64,000 nt of DNA. It comes from Bog-473 sp963717455. GTDB lineage: Bacteria; Actinomycetota; Acidimicrobiia; Acidimicrobiales; RAAP-2. Location: NCBI GenBank assembly GCA_963717455.1, contig OY970336.1, positions 3,410,001 through 3,474,000 on the forward strand, in the 5' to 3' direction. A model generated the notes under the pieces. It ran no database searches. It saw only the letters and a program-made list of their open reading frames with translations, and was not told the DNA's origin. Made by a program: the position numbers and the translations under genes. This document shows positions 8,718 through 19,215 of this stretch, piece by piece; the first letter of the stretch is position 1, and every line of letters begins with the position of its first letter.

Positions 8718-9735
8718 GTGACCTCAGCCCCCCTGGCGGCACCCCATGCCCTGGTGGGCACGGTACACACGGTCGGCACCGTCGGCACCGTCGGTGCACT
8801 CGGCACAGCCAGCCCGCCAACCAGGTCGACCAGGGCGGGGGCTGGCTCTACCACCTGCTGACCAAGCTGGGCGTGAGCCCGGACACCGCCTCGACGGTCA
8901 CCGATCTCATCATCCGCCCGCTCAGCATCCTCTTCGTCGTCCTCGTCGCGCTCGATCGTCGCTCGCTACGGCGCCAAGGTGATCCGCCGCATCCTCGAGC
9001 GGATCGCCAACCAGGCCGCCGCCCGGTCGGGCTCGCAGCGGGCCGGGGCGCGCGTCACCACCATGTCGGGCGTCATGGCGAACATCTGGCGGTTCTTCGA
9101 CTTCGTCGTGGCGGGCGCCATCGTCCTCGGCATGCTCGGCATCAACCTGACCCCGCTCCTCGCCAGCGCGACCATCATCGGCGCCACGCTCGGCTTCGGG
9201 GCCCAGCAGATCGTGCGCGACTACTTCTCGGGCATCCTCATGACCATGGAGGACCAGTACAACGTCGGCGACTCGGTGATCGTCGGGGGCGTCAGCGGTG
9301 TCGATCGAGGACGTCACGATGCGCCTGACCCGTTTCCGCGGCGTGGACGGCACCATGTACGTGATTCCCAACGGTGACATCCGTCTGATCGGCAACCTCT
9401 CACGCGGGTGGGCCCGGGGCGTCGTCGACCTCATACTCCCCGGCGTCGCCGCCGCCGATCTCGAGACGGTGCGGCACGTGATCGAGGAGGCGGCGCGCCG
9501 CGTGGCCCAGCGACCCGAGTTCGCCGCGCACTGCACCGAGCCCCCGAACCTCGTCGGGCTGTTCGCCGCGGACTCGTCGACCATCACCATGCGAATCACT
9601 CTTCTCACGATCCCATCGCAGCGCGATGCATTGACCCGCGCCCTGCGCGAGGAGGCGGTCACGGCACTGGCGCGGGCACACCTCTGGCCGGCCGAGGTCG
9701 CACCGCCGATCGCGCCGGCCTCTCCCCCGCACTGA
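8718..9735 (+). CDS. MscS-family mechanosensitive channel (frameshifted)
   Basis: Small-conductance mechanosensitive channel in the cytoplasmic membrane. The conserved pore helix and beta domain are clear: ATIIGATLGFGAQQIVRDYFSG, MEDQYNVGDSVIVGG, EDVTMRLTRFR and MYVIPNGDI. Frame breaks occur at 8954 and 9303; each is repaired by removing one G between C and A (giving VALIVARYG and GGVSGVIEDV). The N-terminus is uncertain. GTG 8718 is the best start, but at least one more indel is needed between it and the conserved GGGWLYHLLTKLGVSPDTA. A 9-bp microsatellite (GTCGGCACC) lies at about 8773-8799 inside that zone. The gene is divergent from rodA and convergent with aroE. Confidence 0.75.
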
Positions 9736-9750
9736 CGACCCCTCGCCGGG

Positions 9751-10648
9751 TCAGACCTCGCTCGGACTGGCTGCCTCGGCGGCGTGCCACATGGCCTCCA
9801 CCGGAGGCTCCTCACCGGTCCAGAGCACGAGCTGGGCCGCCGCCTGGTGCACGAGCATCCCGAGGCCGTCGAGGACGGCCGCACCACCCGCGGCCGCCAC
9901 CTCGAGCCAGCGAGTCGGGCGGGGGGCATAGACCAGATCCGCCGCCACCTGGCCCGATGCGAGCAGCTCCGGCGGGACCAGCCACTCCCCCGGCCCGCCG
10001 GCGGCGGCAACGCCCCGGCCCGCCATCCCGACCGGGGTCGCGTTCACCACCAGGTCCGCCGCGACGACGGCCTCGGCGATCGATCCGTCGGTGAGCGCGA
10101 CGACCGAGCCCACCCGGCCTGCCAGCTCGGCCGCCTCGAAGGCCCGCTCAGGGGTCCGGTTCACCACCGCGACCTCGGCGGCCCCGGCCTGGGCCAGAGC
10201 CAGCACGACGGCCCGGGCCGCGCCACCGGCGCCCACGACGACGCAGCGGCGGCCGTCCGGGTCGAAGTCGACGCCACGGCGGAGCGAGGCGATGAACCCC
10301 TCCCCGTCGGTGTTGGTCCCGACCAGCGAGCCGTCCCGGTTGTGGACGCAGTTCACGGCGCCCAGCCGGCGCGCGACCTCGCTGCACTCGTCGACGCCGG
10401 CCGCGACATCCGCCTTGTGCGGCATGGTGACCGACAGCCCGCGGATGTCCACTCGGCGCATCGCACTCGAGCGCCGCCGCCGCTCCGCCGGGGGGCACCT
10501 CGAAGGCGAAGGAGCGCCACTGGGGGTCGAGCCCGAGTGCCGCGAACGCGGTGGTGTGCAGGAGCGGTGACAAGGAGTGGGCGACCGGGCTCCCGATGAC
10601 GCCGACGATCGTGGTGCCGGGGCCGACGTCCTGGCGGACGCCGTCCAT
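9751..10648 (-). CDS. aroE: Shikimate dehydrogenase (one frameshift)
   Basis: NADP-dependent reduction of 3-dehydroshikimate in aromatic amino acid synthesis. Landmarks: GSPVAHSLSPLLHTTAF (substrate site), SVTMPHK (catalytic Lys), NTDGEGF, the dinucleotide glycine loop VVGAGGAARAVVLAL and NRT. One extra G in CTCGAG near 10468 breaks the frame; removing it gives AAALSAMRRVDIRGLSVTMPHK. ATG 10648 lies 19 bp past the mltG stop; an in-frame GTG at 10681 would overlap mltG by 14 bp. Last gene of the long minus-strand block. Placement after ruvX-mltG is a common actinobacterial order. Confidence 0.87.
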
Positions 10649-10667
10649 CGTCACCGGCACCGGGGCC

Positions 10668-11858
10668 TCACGGGAGCCCACGCGTCTGGGCGAGCTTCTC
10701 GTTGGCCAGCTGCCCGGCGTAGGTGTCGGAGAACGCCATCGTCCCGTCCTTCTTGACGAGCACGAAATACAGCCAGTCGCCCGGCGGGGGATGCAGGGTG
10801 GCCGACAGTGCGGTGGTCGACGGCATGCAGATGGGAGTGGGCGGCAGGCCGTTGTTCAAGTACGTGTTGTAGGGAGACTGGATCTTCAGGTCCTGTGACG
10901 TCACCATGCCGCCGTCCTGGCCCAGCGCGTACAGGATGGTCGAGTCCATCTGCAGGGGCATGTCCCGGGCGAGGCGGTTGTAGATCACCCGGGCCACGTC
11001 CGGCATGTTGACGGCGATGTACCCCTCCTTCTCGACGACGGATGCCGCCGTGATCGCCTGGTAGGGAGTCAGGCCGAGCGCCGACGCCGACGCCGTGCTC
11101 AACCCCGCGGCTTCGGCATCGTGGTCGAAGCGCTGCACCATGTCCCGCACGATCGTGCCGTCGGCCTCGCCCGGGAGGACGAGGTACGACCCGGTCCCGA
11201 GCATCCCCTCGAGGTTGTTGGAGCCGGGCGGAGAGAAGACCGAGTGGACGGCTCCACTGTTGGCCGCCGCCGCGAACCCTCCCTGGGCGTGGCCCGGGAT
11301 GCCGTCCACCTGCGCCGCCACCTCGGCGAGCGTGAACCCGGGGCGGACGTCGACCGGGTAGATGTTGGGACCGCCGGCCAGGATGGCCCGCACCTCGGCG
11401 AACGTCTGGTTCTCGTGCAGGGCGTAGCTCCCGGGTAAGACGGTGGGCGTGCCGTGGAAGACGTCCGAGATCCGGAAGGCCAGCGAGCTGGCGATGACAT
11501 GCTGCTGGCTCAACGCGCTCGATGACGGCGTTGAACGACTCGCCCTCCCGGACCGTGACGACCACCTGGGGCCCCTGCGGGCCGAGTGCGTGCGACTCGA
11601 GCTCGTACCAGAGGGTGAAGGCGAGCAGCAGCACCAGCAGGGCACCCCCGACGGCAGCGACGATCCGGCGCCGGCGCCGGACGCGGGCCGAATGTTCGGC
11701 CCGTCGCTGGGCGCGGGTCTGCTCCCCGCCCTCGGGCGCCTCGGCCGACCCGGTCGGCTCGGTCGGCCCGGCCCCGTGCTCCTCCCCCGCCGCGGGCGCG
11801 GGGGCTCCGGCTGCGGCCACGGCAGCTCCTCGCCGTCGACGTCCTCGGGCCCGCTCAC
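10668..11858 (-). CDS. mltG: Endolytic murein transglycosylase MltG (frameshifted)
   Basis: Membrane-anchored enzyme that cleaves nascent glycan strands. After a long Pro/Arg/Glu-rich cytoplasmic N-terminus there is one membrane helix (RIVAAVGGALLVLLLAFTLW), a LysM-like subdomain and the YceG catalytic domain: ITAASVVEKEGYIAVNMPDVARVIYNRL with the catalytic Glu, then MPLQMDSTILYALG and SPYNTYLNNGLPPTPI. The frame changes in the low-complexity N-terminus (about 11790-11830) and at 11521; removing one G at 11521 gives FNAVMSALSQQHVIASSLAF. GTG 11858 overlaps the ruvX stop by GTGA. About 395 residues when repaired. Confidence 0.85.
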   Translation of the reverse strand: MSGPEDVDGEELPWPQPEPPRPRRGRSTGPGRPSRPGRPRRPRAGSRPAPSDGPNIRPASGAGAGSSLPSGVPCWCCCSPSPSGTSSSRTHSARRGPRWSSRSGRASRSTPSSSALSQQHVIASSLAFRISDVFHGTPTVLPGSYALHENQTFAEVRAILAGGPNIYPVDVRPGFTLAEVAAQVDGIPGHAQGGFAAAANSGAVHSVFSPPGSNNLEGMLGTGSYLVLPGEADGTIVRDMVQRFDHDAEAAGLSTASASALGLTPYQAITAASVVEKEGYIAVNMPDVARVIYNRLARDMPLQMDSTILYALGQDGGMVTSQDLKIQSPYNTYLNNGLPPTPICMPSTTALSATLHPPPGDWLYFVLVKKDGTMAFSDTYAGQLANEKLAQTRGLP

Positions 11859-12308
11859 GTGGTGTCCAGCCAGGCCTGCAGGAGCACCATCGCCGCCGCA
11901 CTGTCGATGACCTTGCGCGCCTTCTTGCCGGTCCGGCCGGCCGCCCGCAGGGATCGCTCGGCCTCCACGGTGGTGAAGCGCTCGTCGGCCGTCTCGACCG
12001 ACACACCGAGCGGTTCGAGCAGCTCGCGGAGCGCCGCCGCCTCTTCCAATGCCGCGCGGGCGGCGGGGCCCGCCTCGCCGGAGAGGCTCAGCGGAAGGCC
12101 CGACGACGACGGTGCCCGCCTCCACCTCGCGCACCGCCTCGACGACGGCCGTGCGGTCGCGCCCCGGATCGCCGCTGCGCTCGATCGTCCCCCAGGGGCT
12201 GGCGATGGTCCGACCGCTGTCGCTGAACGCCACGCCGATGCGCCGGGCGCCGAGGTCGATGGCGGCCACGCGGCCCGAGCCGGGCGCTGCGCCGCGCCCC
12301 GGGGTCAC
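11855..12308 (-). CDS. ruvX: RuvX/YqgF Holliday-junction-resolvase-fold protein
   Basis: About 150-residue RNase H-fold protein implicated in pre-16S rRNA processing and recombination. N-terminus AAIDLGARRIGVAFSDSGR carries the first catalytic Asp; VVVGLPLSLSGE, ADERFTTVEAE and KVIDSAAAMVLLQAWLD are family motifs. One extra base near 12105 (CTT read as CCTT on the coding strand) breaks the frame before LPLSLSGEAGP. GTG 12308 directly abuts the alaS stop, and the stop overlaps mltG, so alaS-ruvX-mltG-aroE look like one operon. Confidence 0.85.
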
Positions 12309-14896
12309 TCACGTGGACAGGAGTCGCTGCGCCTCGGCCAAGGCCGCCTCGATCTGCGAGGGGTCCTTCCCGCCCGCAAACGCCACCTCGGCCGAGCCTC
12401 CGCCCCCGCCGCCCACCATCGCTCCCAGCGTGCGTACGAGCTGCGTGGCGTCGGGCGACCCGCCGGTCGCCGCCGCGATCGCCACCTTCGTCCCGTCGGG
12501 CGATCCGCCGAGCACGACCGCCCGCACTCCGTCGTGGCGCAGGACCGCCTGGGCCAGTGTGCGCAATGCTTCGGGCTCCACGTTGTCCCGCCGGGCCACG
12601 ACCACCCCGCTGTCGGACGACGCCTGCTCGGCCAGCGTCCGGGCCTCCGCCTCGCTGGCCTGCTGGCGCAGCCGCGTCAGCTCCTTCTCGGCGTCGCGCT
12701 GGCGCTCCACGACGCGACCGATTGCGGCCAGCAACTCGTCGGGCTCGGTCCGCAGCAGCTCGGCGGCGGACTGCACCAGGCGCTCCCGCCCGAGGGCGCG
12801 TTCGAGCGACGCCCGGCCGGTGACGGCGAAGATGCGGCGCGTGTTGGATCCGATGGATCCCTCGGAGAGCGAGCGTGATCGGCCCGATCTGCCCCAGCGA
12901 GTCGACGTGCGTGCCACCGCAGAACTCGAGCGACGTCGGGCCCGCCTGCACGACGCGCACCGACGCGCCGTACTTGTCGCCGAAGAACGCGATGGCGCCC
13001 ATCTTCTCGGCCTCGTCGCGCGAGGTCTCCGTCGTCTCCACACCGACGTCGGTCAGCACGGCGTCGTTGGCCCTGGCGAACACCTCGTCCAGCTCCTCGC
13101 GACTCGGCTGGGCATGATGCGAGAAGTCGAAGCGCAGGTAGTCGGGCGCCACCAGCGATCCCTGCTGACGGACGTGGTCGCCCAGCACCGACCGCAGCGC
13201 GGCGTGCAGCAGGTGCGTCGCGGTGTGGTTGCGCCGGATCGCCTCCCGGCGCTCCGCGTCGATCGGTGGCGAGCGCGTCCTGTCCCGCTCGCACCTCACC
13301 GCTGAGACGCGCCTTGTGCGCCACCAAGCCCGGGCACCGCGAGAACGGTGTCGAAGACGTCGGCGATGCCGGTCTCGGTCACGATGGTGCCGGTGTCGCC
13401 GATCTGGCCGCCGCTCTCGGCGTAGAAGGGCGTGCGGTCGAGGAAGATCTCGACCAGGCCGGCCTCGCCGCTCTTCGGACTCGGCCGCCGAGCACGGCGA
13501 CGACTTGCGCCGGCACCTCGTAGTGCTGCTGGCCCCGGCCGACGAACGGCGTCGGCCCCTCGCGCCTCGAGCAGCTCCCGGTACACCGCCTCGTCACCCG
13601 CCCGCGACGCCTTGGCCGCCGACCGGGCCCGCTCGCGCTGCTCGGCCATGGCGGCGTCGAAGCCGGCGCGGTCCACCTCCACCCCCGCGTCGCGGGCCAG
13701 CTCCTCGGTCAGCTCGACCGGAAAGCCGTGCGTGTCGTGCAGGGTGAAGGCCACGTCGCCATCCGAGCACCTTCGCCCCGGTGGCCAACGCCTCCTCCAG
13801 GCGGCTCAACCCGGCGCGCAGGGTGCGGTCGAATCCGGCCTCCTCGCGCGCCACGACGTTGACGATGAGGTCGTGCTGCTGCCACGAGCTCGGGATAGGC
13901 GTCGCCCAGCACCTCGGTGGCCGCCTGCACCAGCGTGGGGCCGATGGGCTTGTCGACCCCGAGGCGCCGCGCCGCCATGACGGCGCGCCGCACGACGCGG
14001 CGCAGCACGTAGCCCCGGCCCTCGTTGGCGGGCAGGACGCCGTCGGCGACGAGCATGGACATGGCGCGCCCGTGATCGGCCAGCACGCGCAGCGCGACGT
14101 CGGTTGCGCGGGTCGGTGCCGTACGCCGTCCCCAGGACGGAGGCCGCCGCGTCGATGATCGGCAGGAACAGGTCGGTGTCGAAGATGGAATCGTGACCCT
14201 GGAGGACGGGCAGGATCCGCTCGAGGCCGGCGCCGGTGTCGATGTTCTTGCGCGGCAACTCGGTGAGCACACCCTCGCGCGTCGCGGTTGAACTGCATGA
14301 AGACGAGGTTCCAGATCTCGACGAAGCGCTGGTCGCCGCCGTGCTTGGGACCGCCGTCGTGCCCGTACGCCTCCCCCTTGTCGAAGAAGATCTCCGAATC
14401 GGGACCGCAGGGCCCCGTGTCGCCCATGGCCCAGAAGTTGTCCTCGTCGCCCATGCGCTGGATCCGCTCGGGCCGCACGCCGACCTTGTCGATCCAGAGC
14501 TGCTCGGCCTCGTCGTCGCTCTCGTGCACGGTGACCCAGAGGCGGTCGCCGTCGAGGCCGAAGACCTCGGTGAGGAGCTCCCAGGCCATCGGGATGGCGT
14601 CCTCCTTGAAGTAGTCCCCGAAGCTGAAGTTGCCCAGCATCTCGAAGAAGGTGCAGTGGTACGTGTCGGTGCCGATGATCTCGATGTCGGGGGTGCGGAA
14701 GACACTTCTGAATGGAGGTGGCCCGGGGCCACGGCGCCGGCTCCTCGCCCACGAAGTACGGCTTGAAGGGCACCATGCCGGCGATCGTGAAGAGCACCGA
14801 GGGGTCGTGCGGGATGAGGCTGGCTGAGGGGACGACCGCGTGGCCCCGATCGGCGAAGTAGCGCGTGAACGCCGCCCTCAGTCCGTTGGCGTCCAT
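12309..14896 (-). CDS. alaS: Alanyl-tRNA synthetase (about ten frameshifts)
   Basis: Charges tRNA-Ala in the cytosol. All domains can be read by joining frames: catalytic core (MDANGLRAAFTRYFADRGH, IQKC, MLGNFSFGDYFKEDAI, FWAMGDTGPCGPDSEI, GAGLERILPVLQG), tRNA-recognition region, editing domain (HTATHLLHAALR and CGGTHVDSLGQIG zinc/editing motifs) and the C-terminal glycine-rich tail ending QRLLST. Frame changes lie near 14700, 14280, 14104, 13884, 13758, 13545, 13485, 13328, 13264 and 12878. Repair gives about 860 residues, the normal size. A synthetase this conserved on both sides of each break is essential, so I take the breaks as assembly errors rather than decay. ATG 14896 is 73 bp downstream of the S53 protease stop. 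Confidence 0.88.
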
Positions 14897-14969
14897 CGCT
14901 CCAGCTTACCGGGGGCAAAAACGGCGTCGGGGCCGGGAGGGGGCCCGGAAACAGGGGCCGAGGCCCGGC

Positions 14970-17883
14970 TCAGGCCGACGACATCCCCACGATCGGCCGG
15001 TTCAGCCGGATGCAGCCGGTCGACCCGAAGAAGGGCGCGTCGCCGTAGCTGAAGATGCCGCCGTCGGCCGCCACCAGCCAGTAGCCGCCCCCGTCGACGG
15101 AGGGGGCCATGCCGACAACCGGCTCGTTCAGGTGGATGGAGCCGGCGGAGCCGAAGAAGCCGGCGCTCCCGTAGTCGAAGATCCCGCCGTCGGCCGCCAC
15201 CAGCCAGTAGCCGTTGCCGCCCGGGCCGGCCGCCATGCCCACGACCGGCGAATTCAGGGCCATCGAGCCGGTCGAGCCGTGGAAGAGGGCGTCGCCGTAG
15301 CTGAAGATGCCGCCGTCGGACGCCACCAGCCAGTAGCCGCGCCCGTCCGGGCGTGGCGGCCATGCCCACGATGGGCTTGTTCAGGCGCATGCTGCCCGCG
15401 GAGCCGAGGAACGGCGCGTCGCCGAAGTTGAAGATGCCGCCGTCGGACGCGACCAGCCAGTAGCCGCCCCCGTCGGCGGTCGACGCCATGCCCACGATGG
15501 GCTTGTTGAGGTGCCGTCCGCCCATGGAGCCGAAGAACCTCGCATCCCCGTAATTGAAGATGCCACCGTCGGCGGCCACCATCCAGTAGCCGTTGGTGCT
15601 CGGCGTGACCGCCATGCCCACGACGGGCGCGTTGAGGTGCAGGCTGCCCGTGCTGCCCCAGAAGGTCGCGTCGCCGTAGTCGAAGATGCCGCCGTCGGAG
15701 GCGACGAAGCGGTAGCCCTGGCCGCAGTTGAGGTCGCCGCCGAAGCCGTAGTGGTCGGCCTGTGAGGTGGCCGAGACACCCTGCGAGTTGCCCACGGTGA
15801 CATCGACGCAGAGCGGGTCCTCGGGGTTGGGCGGGATGACCGTGATGGAGGTCTCGGACTGCGAGACGATCTGGCCGGTGCCGACGGAGCCGAACGTGAC
15901 CGAGGAGGCGTTGGCGAAGCCGCCGCCGGAGACCGTGATGGCGCCGCCGCCGCCGATCGGGCCCGTGCTGGGGCTCACCGAGGCCACCGAGGGGCACCCG
16001 TCGGCTCCCTGCAGGGCGATGGACAGGTTCTGGTCGACCGGTGTGCCGAGGCCGCTGGCGGCGTCGTAGCCGGGACCGGCCGTGAAGTCGCCCGGGTTCG
16101 AACGCGTGAAGTCGTTGTTCCCCGTGACGATGTCGGTGTAGTCGGAGCCGGTGTCGGCCGCGTACAGCGCCGGCCCGACCCGGCCCAGCCGGTTGAAGCA
16201 GCCCTGGTTGGTGTCGGCGAAGAGCCCGGCGTTGGTCGGCGCGGCCACGCTGGTGCCGCCGAAGCCGGCCCACGATCCACCGAAGTAGGCGGCCACCGAC
16301 CCCTGGGACGGGTCCGAGGGGTAGGAGATGTCGGGCACCGACCGGCAGCCCACGCCGGCGCCGCTGCCGCACGGATCGGTGCTCCCTCCGGGGAATGCCG
16401 CGGGCAGTGGTTGGCCGGGGTTCCGGGTCCACACCTCGGAGTACCCACCACCGCCGGCGCCCGGGGAACCCCCGCAGATGGACTGGCAGTTCCACACGAC
16501 CTGGGACGAGGCGGACGCGCTGACCAGGGACGTCCCGCCGGCGCTGACCACGGTGGGTTGCGACCCCGGGTCGTCGACGCCGAGCTGCAGGGACCCGTTG
16601 ACCGGGTTGCAGTCCTCCGAGCCCGAGTCGCCCGAAGCGGCGATCATGGTCTGGCCCTGCAGCGCCATGCGCGAGAAGATCGTGTTCTCGGTCTCGATGG
16701 TCGCGCCGGTGGTCAAGGCCTCGCAGTTGCCCCAGCTCGTCGTCACGACCTGGGCCGTGTCGTCGCTGGCGATGCGGTTGAACATGTCGAGGGCGGCGGC
16801 ATCGTTGTTGTTCGGCGCCTCGTAGACGACGAGGGAGGCGGCCGGCGCGTTGAAGGACGCCAGCTCGGTGTCGAGTGCGGCCTCGCCCTCTCCTTCCGGC
16901 GGCCCTCCCGGGCCGTCGTCGACCAGCACGTTGCGGATGGGGCTGGACAGCCCGTAGCAGGACTCGAACGCCGCGAAGTCGCTCCCGAGGTACTGCTCGA
17001 ACTCCACGATGGCGATCGTCTGGCCGACCCCGACACGGCCTTGGCCGAACATCTGGTCCAGCCCGAAGATGGAGGCCATCTGCGTGGAGGTGTAGGTCCC
17101 GTCGAAGGCGGTGGCCTCCGCCGCCGGGCAGGCCTGGGGCGTGGAGGCGCGGGCGAGGTCGTGATCCTGGCTCGGGGCGCCGGACCCCGAGTTGGCGGAG
17201 CTTGGCGCACCTGCGTTGGTCGGGGGCGGGGTCGTGGGCGTGGCACCGGAGCTCGGCGACCCCGGCCCCGGCTTGGGCCGCAACATGGCGTGCTCCCGGA
17301 ACAGGCCGTCCAGGCCGACCACCCCGGTCACGACGCCGGCGAGGGAGGCCGGGACCTGCGGTGCCGACGTGTTGACGACCGCCCGAGCCTCGTTCGGGGC
17401 TTGCACCGATTCGAGCGGTGTGCCGAACGCAGCCGACACCGCGGCGGCGGTGCCGCTCACCGGCAGCAGGATGCTCCCCGGGTCCGGTGTCCCCACGGTC
17501 AGCCCCTCGGCGCGCAGCGTCGAGGACACCTGCGCGACCTCGGTCGCGGACGGGCCGAACGCCGCGGCGTACTGCGCCGGGGTGAGGTAGTGCCGGTACT
17601 CGGGCGAGCCGGGTGTCGAGACGGCCGCCACCGCCTGCGCCAGGCCCGCGGGGTCCTGCCCGGCGAGGGCCACGTCGAGGTCGAGGACCTGGTCGGGCGG
17701 CGCCGACCCCAGGTGCGCGGCATCGGCGGGGACGGTGGGCACCGCCTGGGGCAGCGCGACCTTGGCCCCGAGGGCGGCGCCGGCGACGGCGGGCGCCATG
17801 CCCCCGGCGCTCAGCGTCACGGCGCCCAGAGCCGCCACCGCCACCGCCACCAGCAGCGCGACCCTGCGATGTCCGCGGTTCAC
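14970..17883 (-). CDS. Secreted S53 (sedolisin/kumamolisin-like) peptidase with repeat tail
   Basis: Exported acid serine-carboxyl peptidase of about 970 residues. GTG 17883, preceded by AGGGAGG, starts a signal peptide (RRVALLVAVAVAALGAVTL). Then come a pro-domain (residues ~55-215, with RHYLTPAQYAAAFGPS), a Pro/Ser/Thr linker, and the catalytic domain: EAALDTELAS supplies the Glu and Asp of the E-x3-D pair, ASGDSGSEDC the oxyanion Asp, and GGTSVAAP the nucleophilic Ser. An IPT/TIG domain follows (VSPSTGPIGGGGAITVSGGGF), then six 42-residue repeats. One C too many near 15352 shifts the frame inside repeat 3. It is wedged between rarA and alaS, which are usually neighbours, so it is probably an insertion in this lineage. 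Its start overlaps the reconstructed rarA stop by GTGA. Confidence 0.87.
14973..15717 (-). repeat. Six tandem 42-residue (126-bp) coding repeats
   Basis: C-terminal repeats of the S53 peptidase, consensus GYWLVAxDGGIFxxGDAxF followed by GSxGxxxLNxPxVGMAxxxxG. Copies 1-5 are 42 residues each and the last is cut to 38. They differ enough at DNA level (codon choice) to be old. Similar GYWLVA/DGGIF repeats occur on secreted actinobacterial proteins, where they are thought to form a beta-rich surface-binding or propeller-like domain; the ligand is unknown. Confidence 0.85.
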
Positions 17884-19197
17884 GAATCGGCCCTCCCTGT
17901 CCCTGTCTGGACCCGACCCGCCACGAGAGCCTTCGCCTTCCGCACCGTGGGGCGACGGCTCGTAGTACACCCGACCCTCGAGCGCGTCAGGACGATACTG
18001 CTGGGGAACCACCCCGGAGGGATCGTCGTGGGGGTACACGTAGCCCTCGCCGTGCCCGAGCGTGGACGCGCCCTTGTAGTGGGCGTCGCGCAGGTGCGCC
18101 GGGACCTCCTGGCTGACGCTGGCGCGCACGTCGGCCTGGGCCCGGCCGAGCGCCACGACCACCGCGTTCGACTTCGGCGCCCGGGCCAGGTAGATCACCG
18201 CCTCGGCCAGGTTCAACGCCGCCTCGGGCAGTCCCACGTACTCGACGGCCCGGGCGGCCGCCTCGGCCACGAGCAACGCCTGTGGGTCGGCCAGCCCGAT
18301 GTCCTCGCTGGCCAGGATGACCATGCGGCGGGCCAGGAAGCGAGGGTCCTCCCCCGCCTCGATCATGCGGGCCATCCAGTAGAGGCCGGCGTCGGGGTCC
18401 GAGCCGCGCACGCTCTTGATGAGCGCGCTGATCTGGTCGTAGTGCTCGTCGGCACCCTGGTGGAACAGGCGGCCGTCCCGGGCCCGGGACATGTCGCCCA
18501 TCGTGAGCACGACGGGCGCGTCCGGGTCGGTGGCACCGGCCCGGGCCAGCGCGACGGCGACCTCCACGGTGGTGAGCGCGGCGCGGGCGTCGCCCTCGCA
18601 CGCCGCCACGACCGCGTCGATCGCATCCGCCTCCGCGTCGGCCCCCTCGAGGTCGAGGCCGCGCCGGACGAGCAGGCGCAGGCTGTCCGGCGACAAGGGG
18701 TGCAGCCGCCACAGTGAGGCCCGGCTCAACAGGGGCGGGTTCACCTCGAAGAAGGGGTTCTCGGTGGTGGCGCCGATGAGCACCACCAGCCCGTCCTCGA
18801 CGGCGGGGAGGAGCACGTCCTGCTGGGACTTGGAGAAGCGGTGCACCTCGTCGATGAAGAGCATGGTGCCCTGGCCGTGCTCGCCCAGGCGGCGCTCGGC
18901 CTCGGCCAGGGCCTCCCGCACGTCCTTCACGCCGGCGGCCGTGGCCGAGAGCGTGGTGAGGTGCTTCGACGTCGTGTCGGCCAGCAGGCGGGCCAGCGTC
19001 GTCTTCCCCGTGCCGGCGGGGCCCCACAGGATCGCGGAGCCGACCCGGTCGGACTCGGCCAGCACCCGCAGCGGGGCACCGGGGGCGACGAGGTGCTCCT
19101 GGCCGACGACCTCGTCGAGCGTGCGGGGGCGCAGGCGGGCGGCCAGCGGCGCCTGGCGCCTGAGCCGGCGGTCGGCCGCGTCGGCGAAGAGGCTCAC
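17880..19197 (-). CDS. rarA: Replication-associated AAA+ ATPase RarA/MgsA
   Basis: Recombination factor acting at stalled forks. Core AAA+ motifs: LRPRTLDEVVGQEHLV, Walker A GPAGTGKTTLARLL, Walker B MLFIDEVHRFSKSQQD, sensor GATTENPFFEVN, then the tetramerisation region MARMIEAGEDPRFLARRMVILASEDIGLADP and AHYKGASTLGHGEGYVYPHD. GTG 19197 is 18 bp past aspS. As written the frame runs on without a stop into the S53 peptidase. Removing one G in the GGAAGGCG run near 17932 gives the tail HGAEAKALVAGRVQTGTGRADS and a TGA that overlaps the peptidase GTG. The apparent fusion is therefore probably an artefact. About 438 residues. Confidence 0.88.
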
Positions 19198-19215
19198 GGG
19201 CCGGCCGCTCCCCGC

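Noticed and set aside
12309..14896. alaS as a pseudogene or programmed-frameshift gene
   Set aside because: Ten breaks at unrelated positions, each flanked by fully conserved protein, with no slippery-site pattern; sequence error is simpler for an essential gene.
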